A stretch of 47,465 bases of DNA from an uncultured Pelagibacteraceae bacterium (GTDB lineage Bacteria; Pseudomonadota; Alphaproteobacteria; Pelagibacterales; Pelagibacteraceae), in NCBI GenBank assembly GCA_902573705.1, contig CACGKR010000003.1, positions 1 to 47,465 of the forward strand, in the 5' to 3' direction. Made by a program: the position numbers and the translations under genes. How positions within the stretch are numbered: the stretch's first letter is position 1; each line of letters begins with the position of its first letter. The notes below the pieces were generated by a model. The model was not told the DNA's origin, did not search any database, and saw only the letters and a list, made by a program, of their open reading frames with translations. Below are positions 37,389-46,121 of this stretch, one piece after another.

Positions 37389-37865
37389 ATGAAAAGAATA
37401 ATAATGATTTTGGTTTTTACAATTTTTTCAACTTTAGCTTTAGCTAATTCTGGAAAATTTAACGCAAGTGGAATGGGATCTTGGGAAATGAATATTATGA
37501 ATGCTGGTAATGGCAATATGGCAATAACTTATGATGGAAATGCTGGTCTCGCTGATAAAGACCCTAATAGTATATTTGATAAATCTACAATGAATTGTGT
37601 TGGAGGACTTACATTGGTAGGTGGTAAGTTTGAAGATGAAACAGGTATGTGTACTTTTTATTTATCTGATGGTGAAAAAGTTTTTATAAATTATAAAGGT
37701 AAAGGGACTGGTGGCCAAGGGGGATCAGGAACTTTTGTTATTGTTGGTGGAACTGGAAAATATGAAAAAATTACAGGTTCTGGTTTTTCTAGCAGACAAA
37801 ACCTCAAAGGTAAAACTGGATTTGCTCACTCAATGAATCAAATGAGTGGTAAATATACATATTAA
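37389..37865 (+). CDS. Secreted Gly-rich beta protein of unknown function (AOC-barrel/lipocalin-like appearance)
   Basis: Signal peptide MKRIIMILVFTIFSTLALA; GKGTGGQGGSGTFVIVGGTGKYEKITGSG. Confidence 0.65.
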   Translation: MKRIIMILVFTIFSTLALANSGKFNASGMGSWEMNIMNAGNGNMAITYDGNAGLADKDPNSIFDKSTMNCVGGLTLVGGKFEDETGMCTFYLSDGEKVFINYKGKGTGGQGGSGTFVIVGGTGKYEKITGSGFSSRQNLKGKTGFAHSMNQMSGKYTY

Positions 37866-37891
37866 AAACAACAAAAAAGGAGGAAAACAAA

Positions 37892-38275
37892 ATGGATGTA
37901 AAAGAGCAAACAAAGAAGGCCTATGAACTATTTGGTTCTGGAGACATGGAAACATTTTTTAAAGATATGATCGATGATAGTATTGTTTGGACATTTCCAG
38001 GAAAAGAAGGTGTTCATCCACTTTCAGGAGTACATAAGGGAAAACAAGCTATGATGGCTGCAATGTCTAAAATCCCAGCTACATGGCCGAATTTTCATTT
38101 AAAAGTTTTAGATATGATAAGTGAAGGAAATAAAGTTTTTGCAAGAGTTCATGCAACTGCAGATAACTTGGACACCATGTTTGGTCACTATTTTGAAGTA
38201 AGCGATGAAGGAAAAACTAAAGTTATGATGACCTTTGACGATACACTTTCAATGTATAATGCAATGAAAAAATAG
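37892..38275 (+). CDS. NTF2/SnoaL-like protein
   Basis: AYELFGSGDMETFFKDMIDDSIVWTFPGKEGVHPLSGVHKGKQAMMAAM; AAGGAGG upstream. Confidence 0.75.
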   Translation: MDVKEQTKKAYELFGSGDMETFFKDMIDDSIVWTFPGKEGVHPLSGVHKGKQAMMAAMSKIPATWPNFHLKVLDMISEGNKVFARVHATADNLDTMFGHYFEVSDEGKTKVMMTFDDTLSMYNAMKK

Positions 38276-38300
38276 AAATAAAAAATAAAGGAGAAAAAAA

Positions 38301-38591
38301 ATGGAAAAAGAAATGCTAGTACATCTTAAACTTAAAGAAGGTAAATTAGAAACTTTCATGGGCTGGATGCAATCAGATGAGGGTATGGGTGTTAGAAAAA
38401 GTGTTGCCTATCCAGAAAAAACTGTTGGGGCTATGATACCAGATAAAAGTGGATTGTTATTTAAAGTTTCTGTTCATAATGAAGCTGGGATGAAAGATTT
38501 TGTAACAGGAAAAAATCCTACCGCAAAAGCTATCTATGCAGAGTGTGTAGAGAGTGCTCAGTTATATGAATTATCTAAAGTAAATCTTTAA
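38301..38591 (+). CDS. Small protein, possible dimeric alpha/beta-barrel fold
   Basis: 96 aa ORF, AAGGAG upstream, MLVHLKLKEGKLETFMGWM.. YPEKTVGAMIPDKSGLLFKVSVHNEAGMKDF. Confidence 0.6.
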   Translation: MEKEMLVHLKLKEGKLETFMGWMQSDEGMGVRKSVAYPEKTVGAMIPDKSGLLFKVSVHNEAGMKDFVTGKNPTAKAIYAECVESAQLYELSKVNL

Positions 38592-38602
38592 AAAGGAGAA
38601 AA

Positions 38603-38893
38603 ATGAAAAACTATATTGTAACACACACTTTTAAATCAAAGGAAGCTAAAGCTAAAATGATAGAAGTTACTGGGTCAATGTCTATGGAAGATATGACTAA
38701 AGCAATGACGAGTGAAAATGCAAAATGTCAAATGAGCTGGATAACACCAGGTGATAATTTAACAATGTTTTGTTGGTGGAAAGGCACAGATCCAGATGCA
38801 ATAAATAAACAATTAGAGTCTATGAACGATTTTTATGAACCTCATAAATTTGTTGAGTGTACAGATGATATTATAGACTTTAATGCTAAATAA
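38603..38893 (+). CDS. Small protein, possible dimeric alpha/beta-barrel fold
   Basis: 96 aa ORF, AAGGAG upstream, YIVTHTFKSKEAKAKMIEVTGSM.. WITPGDNLTMFCWWKGTDPDAINKQLES. Confidence 0.6.
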   Translation: MKNYIVTHTFKSKEAKAKMIEVTGSMSMEDMTKAMTSENAKCQMSWITPGDNLTMFCWWKGTDPDAINKQLESMNDFYEPHKFVECTDDIIDFNAK

Positions 38894-38927
38894 AAATTCT
38901 TAAAGTTTTAATAAACAAGGGGAAACA

Positions 38928-39236
38928 ATGAAGGTAATTTATACTAGAACAATGAGAGTAAAAGATGATGGCTTAGGAAAAGCAATGGAAATTGGAAAGG
39001 GTTTAGCAGCAGTTAGAAAAAAACATTACCCAAATCATGATGTTTATTTTTCTTTTCAAATGGGTGGAGATCCAAGAACAATAAGAGAGACTGTAATTGG
39101 ACCTATGTTTGAAGGTGATAATGAAGCTGATGCTAATATGTCTGCAGATCCTGAATTTATAAAACTTTTAGAACAATTGAAAGAAGTTGCAATCGAAGGT
39201 ACTATTGAAGATGAGATTAGGCCAATATTTAGTTAA
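38928..39236 (+). CDS. Small protein of unknown function, possible dimeric alpha/beta-barrel fold
   Basis: 102 aa ORF, AAGGGG upstream, MKVIYTRTMRVKDDGLGKAMEIGKGLAAVRKKHYP. Confidence 0.58.
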   Translation: MKVIYTRTMRVKDDGLGKAMEIGKGLAAVRKKHYPNHDVYFSFQMGGDPRTIRETVIGPMFEGDNEADANMSADPEFIKLLEQLKEVAIEGTIEDEIRPIFS

Positions 39237-39253
39237 TTATAGGAGTTTGAAAA

Positions 39254-39670
39254 ATGTTAGAAAAATTTAATGGAATAATTTACTTAGTTGTATTTTTAAT
39301 TCATTTTGCTGGATTTGCTTACTATGGATTTAGATGTGTGTTTCAAACACAGTCTTTTTTAAATCAATATGGAATGCATGATACAGGAGCAGGAATTGTA
39401 AGATTTTTTGGTTCTATATTTATTGGTTCAACTGTAATGGCTATTTATGTAGGATTTATTAGACCTAATGGCTTGGAAGCAACCTGGGCATTTTTTAATT
39501 TAATATTTTTACAAAACCTTTCAGCGTTTATTGTTGGCTTTTATAGTACAAAAATAAACAAACTTGGACATACAGATAAAACTTCAGACGAAGCGATATA
39601 TGCCCCATTATTTTTAACTATTTTAAGTGCTGTACTTTGTTACGGTTTAGCTGATAAAATATACATTTAA
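39254..39670 (+). CDS. Small integral membrane protein of unknown function (about 4 TM)
   Basis: 138 aa, four hydrophobic segments, AGGAG upstream. Confidence 0.65.
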   Translation: MLEKFNGIIYLVVFLIHFAGFAYYGFRCVFQTQSFLNQYGMHDTGAGIVRFFGSIFIGSTVMAIYVGFIRPNGLEATWAFFNLIFLQNLSAFIVGFYSTKINKLGHTDKTSDEAIYAPLFLTILSAVLCYGLADKIYI

Positions 39671-39685
39671 ATTAATGGAGGTGTT

Positions 39686-40036
39686 ATGGCAGGAGTAGAA
39701 GTGAAAAGCTTTGATAAAGCAGATGAAGTTAATGACAATTTTAATAATGCAAAAATTGAGGCAGTTAAAGTTGGAAACCAAAGAGTAATGAAACTTACTT
39801 TACAGCCAGGTTGGCAATGGTCAAAAGATATTAAACCAAAAGTTGGGGGTGATAGTTGTCAAGCAAAACACCTTGGTGTAATTATTTCTGGTGCGGTTTG
39901 TGCTAGACATAATGATGGCACAGAACTCACTTACACAGCTGGAAATGCATATTCAATAGAACCAGGTCATGATGGATGGGTTGTAGGAGATGAGCCAGCT
40001 GTTGTTTATGAGTTTAATGGAATGTGGGGAGAATAA
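39686..40036 (+). CDS. Cupin-like protein
   Basis: LTLQPGWQWSKDIKPKVGGDSCQAKHLGVIISGAVCARHNDGTELTYTAGNAYSIEPGHDGWVVGDEPAVVYEF; GGAGG upstream. Confidence 0.72.
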   Translation: MAGVEVKSFDKADEVNDNFNNAKIEAVKVGNQRVMKLTLQPGWQWSKDIKPKVGGDSCQAKHLGVIISGAVCARHNDGTELTYTAGNAYSIEPGHDGWVVGDEPAVVYEFNGMWGE

Positions 40037-40051
40037 TTTAAGGAGTACAAA

Positions 40052-40369
40052 ATGTCGATTATAGAAAAAATGACAAAGATTGTAAACGAGGGAGACACTG
40101 CTGGAGCTGAACAATTAATTCATGACGATTTTAAATTTTTAATGCATTCATCTGGCAAAAGTTTGTCTAAGAAAGATGTAGTTGGATGGGTTGGTATGAA
40201 AGATGTCAAAAAAAGTAATGTAAGAATACTTTTTGAAAATAATGAGGTAGGCTTTGAGCATGCTATGGTTAGTTTTAATGATGGCAATAAAGAAGCCGTT
40301 ATGACTTATTATAAGTTCAAAGATGGAAAAGTTATACACCAAGAAACTGGTGCAACAAAAATATCATAA
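40052..40369 (+). CDS. NTF2/SnoaL-like small protein
   Basis: MSIIEKMTKIVNEGDTAGAEQLIHDDFKFLMHSSGKSLSKKDVVGWVGM; AAGGAG upstream. Confidence 0.65.
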   Translation: MSIIEKMTKIVNEGDTAGAEQLIHDDFKFLMHSSGKSLSKKDVVGWVGMKDVKKSNVRILFENNEVGFEHAMVSFNDGNKEAVMTYYKFKDGKVIHQETGATKIS

Positions 40370-40393
40370 TTTGAAAAAATTATTCTAGTATAA

Positions 40394-40984
40394 ATGACTA
40401 ATATAGATTTTTTTTTCTCTATTGGGAGCACGTATACATATCTGTCTGTAACAAGAATTCTTGAAGTAGAAAAAAAAAATCAGGTCAAGTTTAATTGGAA
40501 GCCATTTAGTGTAAGAGCGATCATGAAGGAAATGAACAATATTCCTTTCCCAAAAGATAAATTAAATAAAGTAAATTATATGTGGAGAGATATTGAGAGA
40601 AGATCAGAAATGTATGGTTTTTTTGCAAAAACTCCAGTCCCTTATCCATTGACAGAGTTCGATTTAGCTAATCAAATTGCAATACTGGGTCTAGAAAAAG
40701 GATGGGGAATAGATTATGTCAGACTTACATATAAGAAATGGTTTCAAGAGGGTAAAGAACCAGCAGTAGATCCAAGTATAACTGAAGTTTGTAAGGAATT
40801 AAATATAGATAGAGATGAAGTTGTTTCTCAAGCAAATTCAAAAGAAATAATAAATAATTATAATTTAAATACTAATTTAGCTAGAGATAATAAAATTTTT
40901 GGTAGCCCATCCTTTGTTGTAAAAAAAGAAATTTTTTGGGGAGATGATCGAATGGAAGATGCTGTTAATTGGTATAAAAAATAA
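40394..40984 (+). CDS. DsbA-fold protein, 2-hydroxychromene-2-carboxylate isomerase / GST-kappa-like
   Basis: IDFFFSIGSTYTYLSVTRI, NWKPFSVRAIMKEM, NLARDNKIFGSPSFVVKKEIFWGDDRMEDA. Confidence 0.82.
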   Translation: MTNIDFFFSIGSTYTYLSVTRILEVEKKNQVKFNWKPFSVRAIMKEMNNIPFPKDKLNKVNYMWRDIERRSEMYGFFAKTPVPYPLTEFDLANQIAILGLEKGWGIDYVRLTYKKWFQEGKEPAVDPSITEVCKELNIDRDEVVSQANSKEIINNYNLNTNLARDNKIFGSPSFVVKKEIFWGDDRMEDAVNWYKK

Positions 40985-41205
40985 TGTTTTCCAAAAAATA
41001 TTCTAATCTCTTATTCATCCTAATTATGGGATTTGGTATGAGTTTACTTATGACATTAATAATTACATTTATAAACACTGGCATGGATAACCTATATTTA
41101 AAACGATTCTTTAAAGCTTGGATGGTTAGCTTACCTATCGCTATAATAGCTGCTCTATTTGTGGGGCCACCTATCAAAAAATTTGTGGATAAAATTACTA
41201 AATAA
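40984..41205 (+). CDS. DUF2798-like small membrane protein
   Basis: Two TM segments, MGFGMSLLMTLIITFINTG.. FKAWMVSLPIAIIAALFVGPPIKK. Confidence 0.65.
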   Translation: MFSKKYSNLLFILIMGFGMSLLMTLIITFINTGMDNLYLKRFFKAWMVSLPIAIIAALFVGPPIKKFVDKITK

Positions 41206-41221
41206 GAATAATCTTTACAAT

Positions 41222-41557
41222 GTGAGTAATATAATTGCCTACGTAGTTCTTATACTTGCGGTTATTTTAGGAACTGCTGCAAATGGTTTTGCTAAAGGTG
41301 CAAATGGTTTTACATTATTCATTCCAAGTATTCTAACTGCCTTAACAATAATTGGTTGCATGTTTGCATTATCTATTGTTATGAAAACTATTCCCGTAGG
41401 TATTACTTACGCTTCATTTGCAGGTTTGTGTATAATTGCTACAACAATAGTCGGGGTTTATAGATTTAATCAAATGCCAGATCTTTATACTTTAATTGGT
41501 TTGACCTTGATCGTCTCTGGTGTATTAATTGTTAATCTGCTAGGTAAAACAAATTAA
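41222..41557 (+). CDS. Small multidrug resistance (SMR/EmrE) family transporter
   Basis: Four TM, AYVVLILAVILGTAANGFAKGANGF.. IPVGITYASFAGL..; GTG at 41222 gives the usual ~110 aa length (ORF track starts at 41159). Confidence 0.75.
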   Translation: MSNIIAYVVLILAVILGTAANGFAKGANGFTLFIPSILTALTIIGCMFALSIVMKTIPVGITYASFAGLCIIATTIVGVYRFNQMPDLYTLIGLTLIVSGVLIVNLLGKTN

Positions 41558-41610
41558 GCCAATAACTAATTTGTCTAGACATATATTTTTAATTTAAATA
41601 AATGGAAAAA

Positions 41611-42411
41611 TTACCTAGTAACAGGTTTTAAGATTTTCAGGATTTTATTGTGAAGAATTTTATTTGCTGAACAAATTATATCTCCCGCTTTTTTTGGATC
41701 ATCATTTTTCCAGGTAGTTACTATACCTCCTGCAGCTTTAATAATTGGTATCAAAGCATGAATGTCCCAAATTTTATTTCCACACTGAATAACGATGTCT
41801 AGTTTACCTTCAGCAAAATGAGAATAGCTTAAAGCATCTGAACATGGAAATTGCATTCGCTTTAATATTTTAGGAATTTTTTTTTGTTGATTTAAAGATA
41901 AACTACCATGAAAGGCTGCTGATAGTTTCATATTTGAATAAGTTGCTCTATGATTAATTTTTATTTTTCTTTTTTTTCCACTCATTGAAACATATGCTGA
42001 ATTTAAGGAAGTGTTGAAATAATATTTTTTGAGTATTGGAAAATTTGCAAGGCCTAAAATAGGATTTCCTTTATAATTTAAAGATATCAAATTACTCCAT
42101 GTGGGATTACCTATAACAAATGATCTTGTACCATCAATTGGATCAATTACCCATGAATATTCACTTTTAGATTTTTGGGAACCAAATTCCTCACCTATTA
42201 TTTGATGATGAGGAAATTTTTTTTTTATTTCTTTTCTGATGAACTTTTCAAATGCTTTATCTGCACTGGTGACAGGATCATAACCTTTTCCCTTTAGTTT
42301 GTTGGAAACTTTAAAGGATTTATTTAATTTAGTATAATAAAGCTTTGTCAATTTCTTAGCTAAATTCTCAATAAATTTTGAATAAGCTTTATAATCTGAA
42401 GGTTTTAACAT
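41611..42411 (-). CDS. Inositol monophosphatase-family phosphatase (possibly histidinol-phosphatase HisN-like)
   Basis: DPVTSADKAFEKFIRKEIKKKFPHHQIIGEEFG, WVIDPIDGTRSFVIGNPTW, IWDIHALIPIIKAAGG. Confidence 0.88.
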   Translation of the reverse strand: MLKPSDYKAYSKFIENLAKKLTKLYYTKLNKSFKVSNKLKGKGYDPVTSADKAFEKFIRKEIKKKFPHHQIIGEEFGSQKSKSEYSWVIDPIDGTRSFVIGNPTWSNLISLNYKGNPILGLANFPILKKYYFNTSLNSAYVSMSGKKRKIKINHRATYSNMKLSAAFHGSLSLNQQKKIPKILKRMQFPCSDALSYSHFAEGKLDIVIQCGNKIWDIHALIPIIKAAGGIVTTWKNDDPKKAGDIICSANKILHNKILKILKPVTR

Positions 42412-42483
42412 TAATAAGGAGGACTAATACTATTTAATTCCTATTGATTAAAGCTTAATTTTAAATAATGATTTAAATAATTT

Positions 42484-43584
42484 ATGAAAATCGAATTAGA
42501 GAAAAACAAGGTATTTTTCGAAAATCAAGGTTCTAAAAAAGAAATACATCCATTTTGGTTAAGAGAAAGAGCAAATGGAGACACTTTTGTGGATGAGATT
42601 ACCCAGCAGAGGTTATTTGATCCTACTCAACTTAAGGATAACATTCAGATAGACTCTTTAAATTTGTCCGATGACTATTTAGAAATTTCTTTTAATGATG
42701 GAGTATATACAAAACTAGCAATTAAAAATATTCTTAAAGAATTTTCAGATACAAATGATGTAAAACATATCAATAAAATCAAGTGGGACTCTTCATTAAA
42801 AGATTTAAATATTTTTGAATTTAAAAATAATTTTTTTGAAGAAAAAGAAATGTTGAAAGCTTTAATCAACTTTTATCAATACGGTTTTGTAATATTCAAA
42901 AAAGTTCCAACAAAAAATAATTTTATTGTAAATTTTGCTAATTCGATTGGAAGTATAAGAAGAACTAATTTTGGAGAGTTTTTTAATGTTAAATCAAAAC
43001 CAAATCCAAATGATTTAGCTTACACCTCATTACCTTTGGCACCACATACAGATAATCCTTATCGAAATCCAGTTCCATGTATACAAATATTACATTGTAT
43101 TGAAAATGAGGTAAGTGGAGGGTTGTCAACTTTAGTTGATGGCTTTACCGTTACAGAGCAACTCAAAAAAGATTTTCCTGATTATTATAAAATTTTAACT
43201 GAAATCAAGGTAAGGTTTCAGTTTATAGACCAAAGTGTTGTTTTAGAGGGTTGGGCTGAGATGATAAAATTAGATGAGTTTGGAGAATTTAAACAGGTAA
43301 GATTTAGTCCAAGATTAGATTTTGTACCTTTGATGGATAAAGAAAGGTTAGAATTATATTACTCTGCAAGAAAAAAAATATCAGAACTTTATAATTCTGA
43401 TAATTATAGAGTCGAATTTAAACTTCAACCTGGTGATTTAATAATGATGGATAATTATAGACTGCTTCATGGCAGGACTAACTATGACGCTAATGAGGGA
43501 AATCGTTTTTTACAGGGATGTTATATTGATTATGATAGTACAGAGGGTAAATTCGGACATTTAAAAAGAAAATTTAATCTTTAA
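42484..43584 (+). CDS. Fe(II)/2-oxoglutarate dioxygenase, gamma-butyrobetaine hydroxylase / TauD family
   Basis: HPFWLRERA, LAPHTDNPYRNPVPCIQILHC (HxD), PGDLIMMDNYRLLHGRTNYD. Confidence 0.86.
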   Translation: MKIELEKNKVFFENQGSKKEIHPFWLRERANGDTFVDEITQQRLFDPTQLKDNIQIDSLNLSDDYLEISFNDGVYTKLAIKNILKEFSDTNDVKHINKIKWDSSLKDLNIFEFKNNFFEEKEMLKALINFYQYGFVIFKKVPTKNNFIVNFANSIGSIRRTNFGEFFNVKSKPNPNDLAYTSLPLAPHTDNPYRNPVPCIQILHCIENEVSGGLSTLVDGFTVTEQLKKDFPDYYKILTEIKVRFQFIDQSVVLEGWAEMIKLDEFGEFKQVRFSPRLDFVPLMDKERLELYYSARKKISELYNSDNYRVEFKLQPGDLIMMDNYRLLHGRTNYDANEGNRFLQGCYIDYDSTEGKFGHLKRKFNL

Positions 43585-44161
43585 ACAAGTTCTCAATTTG
43601 GTTTTCAGCATTTTTAACAGATTTTTCGTAATTTAGAGCCATTTGGTCTGCACTAATTATTTCTACTTTTTCAATACCAAAAAAGTTTAAAATAAATTTT
43701 AACCAAGGTGTTAAAAAATCCTCAGAACTATTCAATTTAGTTCCTCCTGATGTAATTACTAAATATGCCTCTTTATTTTTAAGTAAACCCTCTCTTCTTC
43801 CATCAGCTTTAAACTTAAATGTTTCTCCTACTCTTGCTGCAAGGTCTGACCATGCTTTTAAAGTTGCTGGTGGACCATAATTGTATATTGGAGCTGAAAT
43901 TATTATTATATCACTTTCTTTAAGTTCATTCACAAGTTTATCTGATAATTCAAACATTTTTTTATGTGCTTCAGTTTGAACCTTTTTATCAATCTTCATT
44001 CCAGATTCTGTCAATCCTGATACAAAAAGCATTTCATCATCTAAATCTCTATAAATAATTTCGTCTCCAGGTTTTTTAATTTTATCTAGTAACTTTTTAG
44101 CTAAAGCTCTAGATGTGGAGCCCTCTTTTCTAGCACTTGAATCTATTTGATAAATTTTCAT
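43574..44161 (-). CDS. FMN-dependent NADH-azoreductase / flavodoxin-fold oxidoreductase
   Basis: IDSSARKEGSTSRALAKKLLDKI, IISAPIYNYGPPATLKAWSDLAARVGETFKF, LVITSGG. Confidence 0.88.
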   Translation of the reverse strand: MKIYQIDSSARKEGSTSRALAKKLLDKIKKPGDEIIYRDLDDEMLFVSGLTESGMKIDKKVQTEAHKKMFELSDKLVNELKESDIIIISAPIYNYGPPATLKAWSDLAARVGETFKFKADGRREGLLKNKEAYLVITSGGTKLNSSEDFLTPWLKFILNFFGIEKVEIISADQMALNYEKSVKNAENQIENLFKD

Positions 44162-44169
44162 AATTCTAT

Positions 44170-44877
44170 TTACCCAAAATTTTGTAAGAATGGAAAGATA
44201 TTTAACAAATAATACCCTAGAGCTTGTAATTGATTGGTTAATATTAAAAGACCAGTAATTAAAAGTATTATTCCACCTATTTTAGATACTAAATTTATAT
44301 TTTTTTTGAAGTTTTTTGAAAATATCAAAAATCTTTGTATTAGATATCCTGAAAGAATAAAGGGTATTGCTAGACCTAATGAGTAAGAAAACAATAATAA
44401 AATACCTTTGTTTAAACTTTCCTCTGTTGCTGCAAGAACTAAAATTGAACCTAATATTGGACCAATACAAGGCGTCCATCCAAAAGCAAATGCCATACCA
44501 ATCAAAATAGGACTGTAAATACTTGTATTAGAATTAGTTTGTATTCTTTTCTCATAATTAAGAAATTTAATATTAATTATCCCAATAATATGAAGCGAAA
44601 GTACAATTATAGTTAAACCAGCAGCTATTCGTAATTCATAAGAATTTTGAAGTAAAACTTGTCCTAAAAATGTGGAAGCAGCTCCAAATATAATAAAAAC
44701 TATTGAAAATCCAATGGTAAATAAAATAATTGGGATAAGATTAATACTTTTCTTTTCAACCAATTCATTGAAAGAACTTCCAGAAATATATGAAATATAA
44801 CCAGGTATAAGAGGTAAAACACAAGGAGACAAAAAACTTATTAAACCAGCTCCAAATGCTACAATTAATTCAATCAT
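44170..44877 (-). CDS. ccdA: Cytochrome c biogenesis protein CcdA family
   Basis: FGAGLISFLSPCVLPLIPGYISYISG, FGWTPCIGPILGSIL. Confidence 0.9.
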   Translation of the reverse strand: MIELIVAFGAGLISFLSPCVLPLIPGYISYISGSSFNELVEKKSINLIPIILFTIGFSIVFIIFGAASTFLGQVLLQNSYELRIAAGLTIIVLSLHIIGIINIKFLNYEKRIQTNSNTSIYSPILIGMAFAFGWTPCIGPILGSILVLAATEESLNKGILLLFSYSLGLAIPFILSGYLIQRFLIFSKNFKKNINLVSKIGGIILLITGLLILTNQLQALGYYLLNIFPFLQNFG

Positions 44878-44888
44878 TTTTTTTTGAA

Positions 44889-45716
44889 TTATCCTTTAAG
44901 ACCTAGATGTGTATACTTTACATTCAGATAATCTTTTATTGCCATTGAACCACCTTCACGACCATAACCAGCTTGTTTTATTCCCCCAAAAGGAGCCTCT
45001 GCTATTGCAACAAGAGGTGTATTAACAGCTACCGTACCTGTTTCCATTAACTCTGAAGCTTTATGAGCTTTATCCATTGAGTTTGTACAAATATAACTTG
45101 AAAGTCCTAATTCATGATTGTTTGATCTTTCAATGACCTCATCAAAAGTTTTAAATGATAGCATTGGAACTAACGGTCCAAAAGGTTCTACTTTCATTAT
45201 TGTAAAATCGTCCTTTACATTATCAAATATTGTTGGCTCATAATAAAAACCTTTATTAAAGCCTTTAGGTCTCTTTCCGCCCAATAGAACTTTAGCGCCT
45301 TCTTTTTTTGTTGTTTCAACAAGTTCTTCTATTTCATTTAATCTTTTTTTTGTAGTTAGAGGACCTAATTGTACTGAGGGGTCCATTCCATCTCCAATTT
45401 TCAATTTTTTAGTTTTCTCTACAAATAAATTGACAAATTCATCTTTTTTACTTTCTTGTATGTAAAATCTATTTGGAGATATACAAACCTGCCCATTATT
45501 TCTAAATTTCGCAGTAATAGCCATATCTGTAGCCTTTTTTATATCAGCATCATCAAATACTATAAATGGTGAATGACCACTTAACTCCATTGTAACTCTT
45601 TGAACTTTATCAGCTGCTTGTTTTAAAATTAACTTTCCAACTCTTGAAGAGCCAGTAATAGAACTATTATTATTGGTAAAAGCCAATATTTTTTTCTCAC
45701 AATTAGAAACTCCCAA
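44889..45716 (-). pseudogene. C-terminal fragment of an NAD(P)-dependent aldehyde (succinate-semialdehyde type) dehydrogenase; N-terminal part missing
   Basis: Homology begins abruptly at about ITGSSRVGKLILKQAADKVQRVTMELSGHSP; catalytic NNGQVCISPNRF retained; no ALDH N-terminus upstream, where DUF5989-like and SxtJ-like sequence is found. Confidence 0.82.
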
Positions 45717-45736
45717 AATTCTTTTATAAAGTCCAT
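45629..45736 (-). pseudogene. Truncated DUF5989-like ORF (MDFIKEFWEFLIVRKKYWLLPIIIVLLLALQELES)
   Basis: Manual minus-strand translation; start matches DUF5989-type small membrane proteins as recalled, then reads out of frame through ALDH sequence to a stop at 45629. Confidence 0.65.
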
Positions 45737-45737
45737 A

Positions 45738-46121
45738 CTAAAATAGATTTTTCATTTTACTTTTTGGACCATTTTTTTCAATCCAATAAGATTTTTTTTT
45801 ATTGTACTTTAAATTAAGTAAATCTTTTCTAATTAATCTCATTATAATTCCGATTGGTGTTACAACTACGAAGAATATGAAACCCATTATTAATGGAGAT
45901 ATAACTTTTCCTATTAATAATCCAAATTTAAACCATAATTTATTTAAAGGTGTAATAAGATTAGAGTTTATAAGGCCTAGAGCAAGAAAGATAAACGATA
46001 CTAGTAGTGACCATATTCTCAAATCACTGCCTTTCAAAAGTGGATAAAGTGAAATTAATAAAAAAACAACGAAAAATACTAAACCAAAACTTCTATTAGA
46101 ACCTATCTTAATTTCATCCAT
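45738..46121 (-). CDS. SxtJ-family-like small membrane protein
   Basis: 127 aa, multi-TM, followed 1 nt later by a DUF5989-like start, the usual partner of SxtJ. Confidence 0.65.
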   Translation of the reverse strand: MDEIKIGSNRSFGLVFFVVFLLISLYPLLKGSDLRIWSLLVSFIFLALGLINSNLITPLNKLWFKFGLLIGKVISPLIMGFIFFVVVTPIGIIMRLIRKDLLNLKYNKKKSYWIEKNGPKSKMKNLF

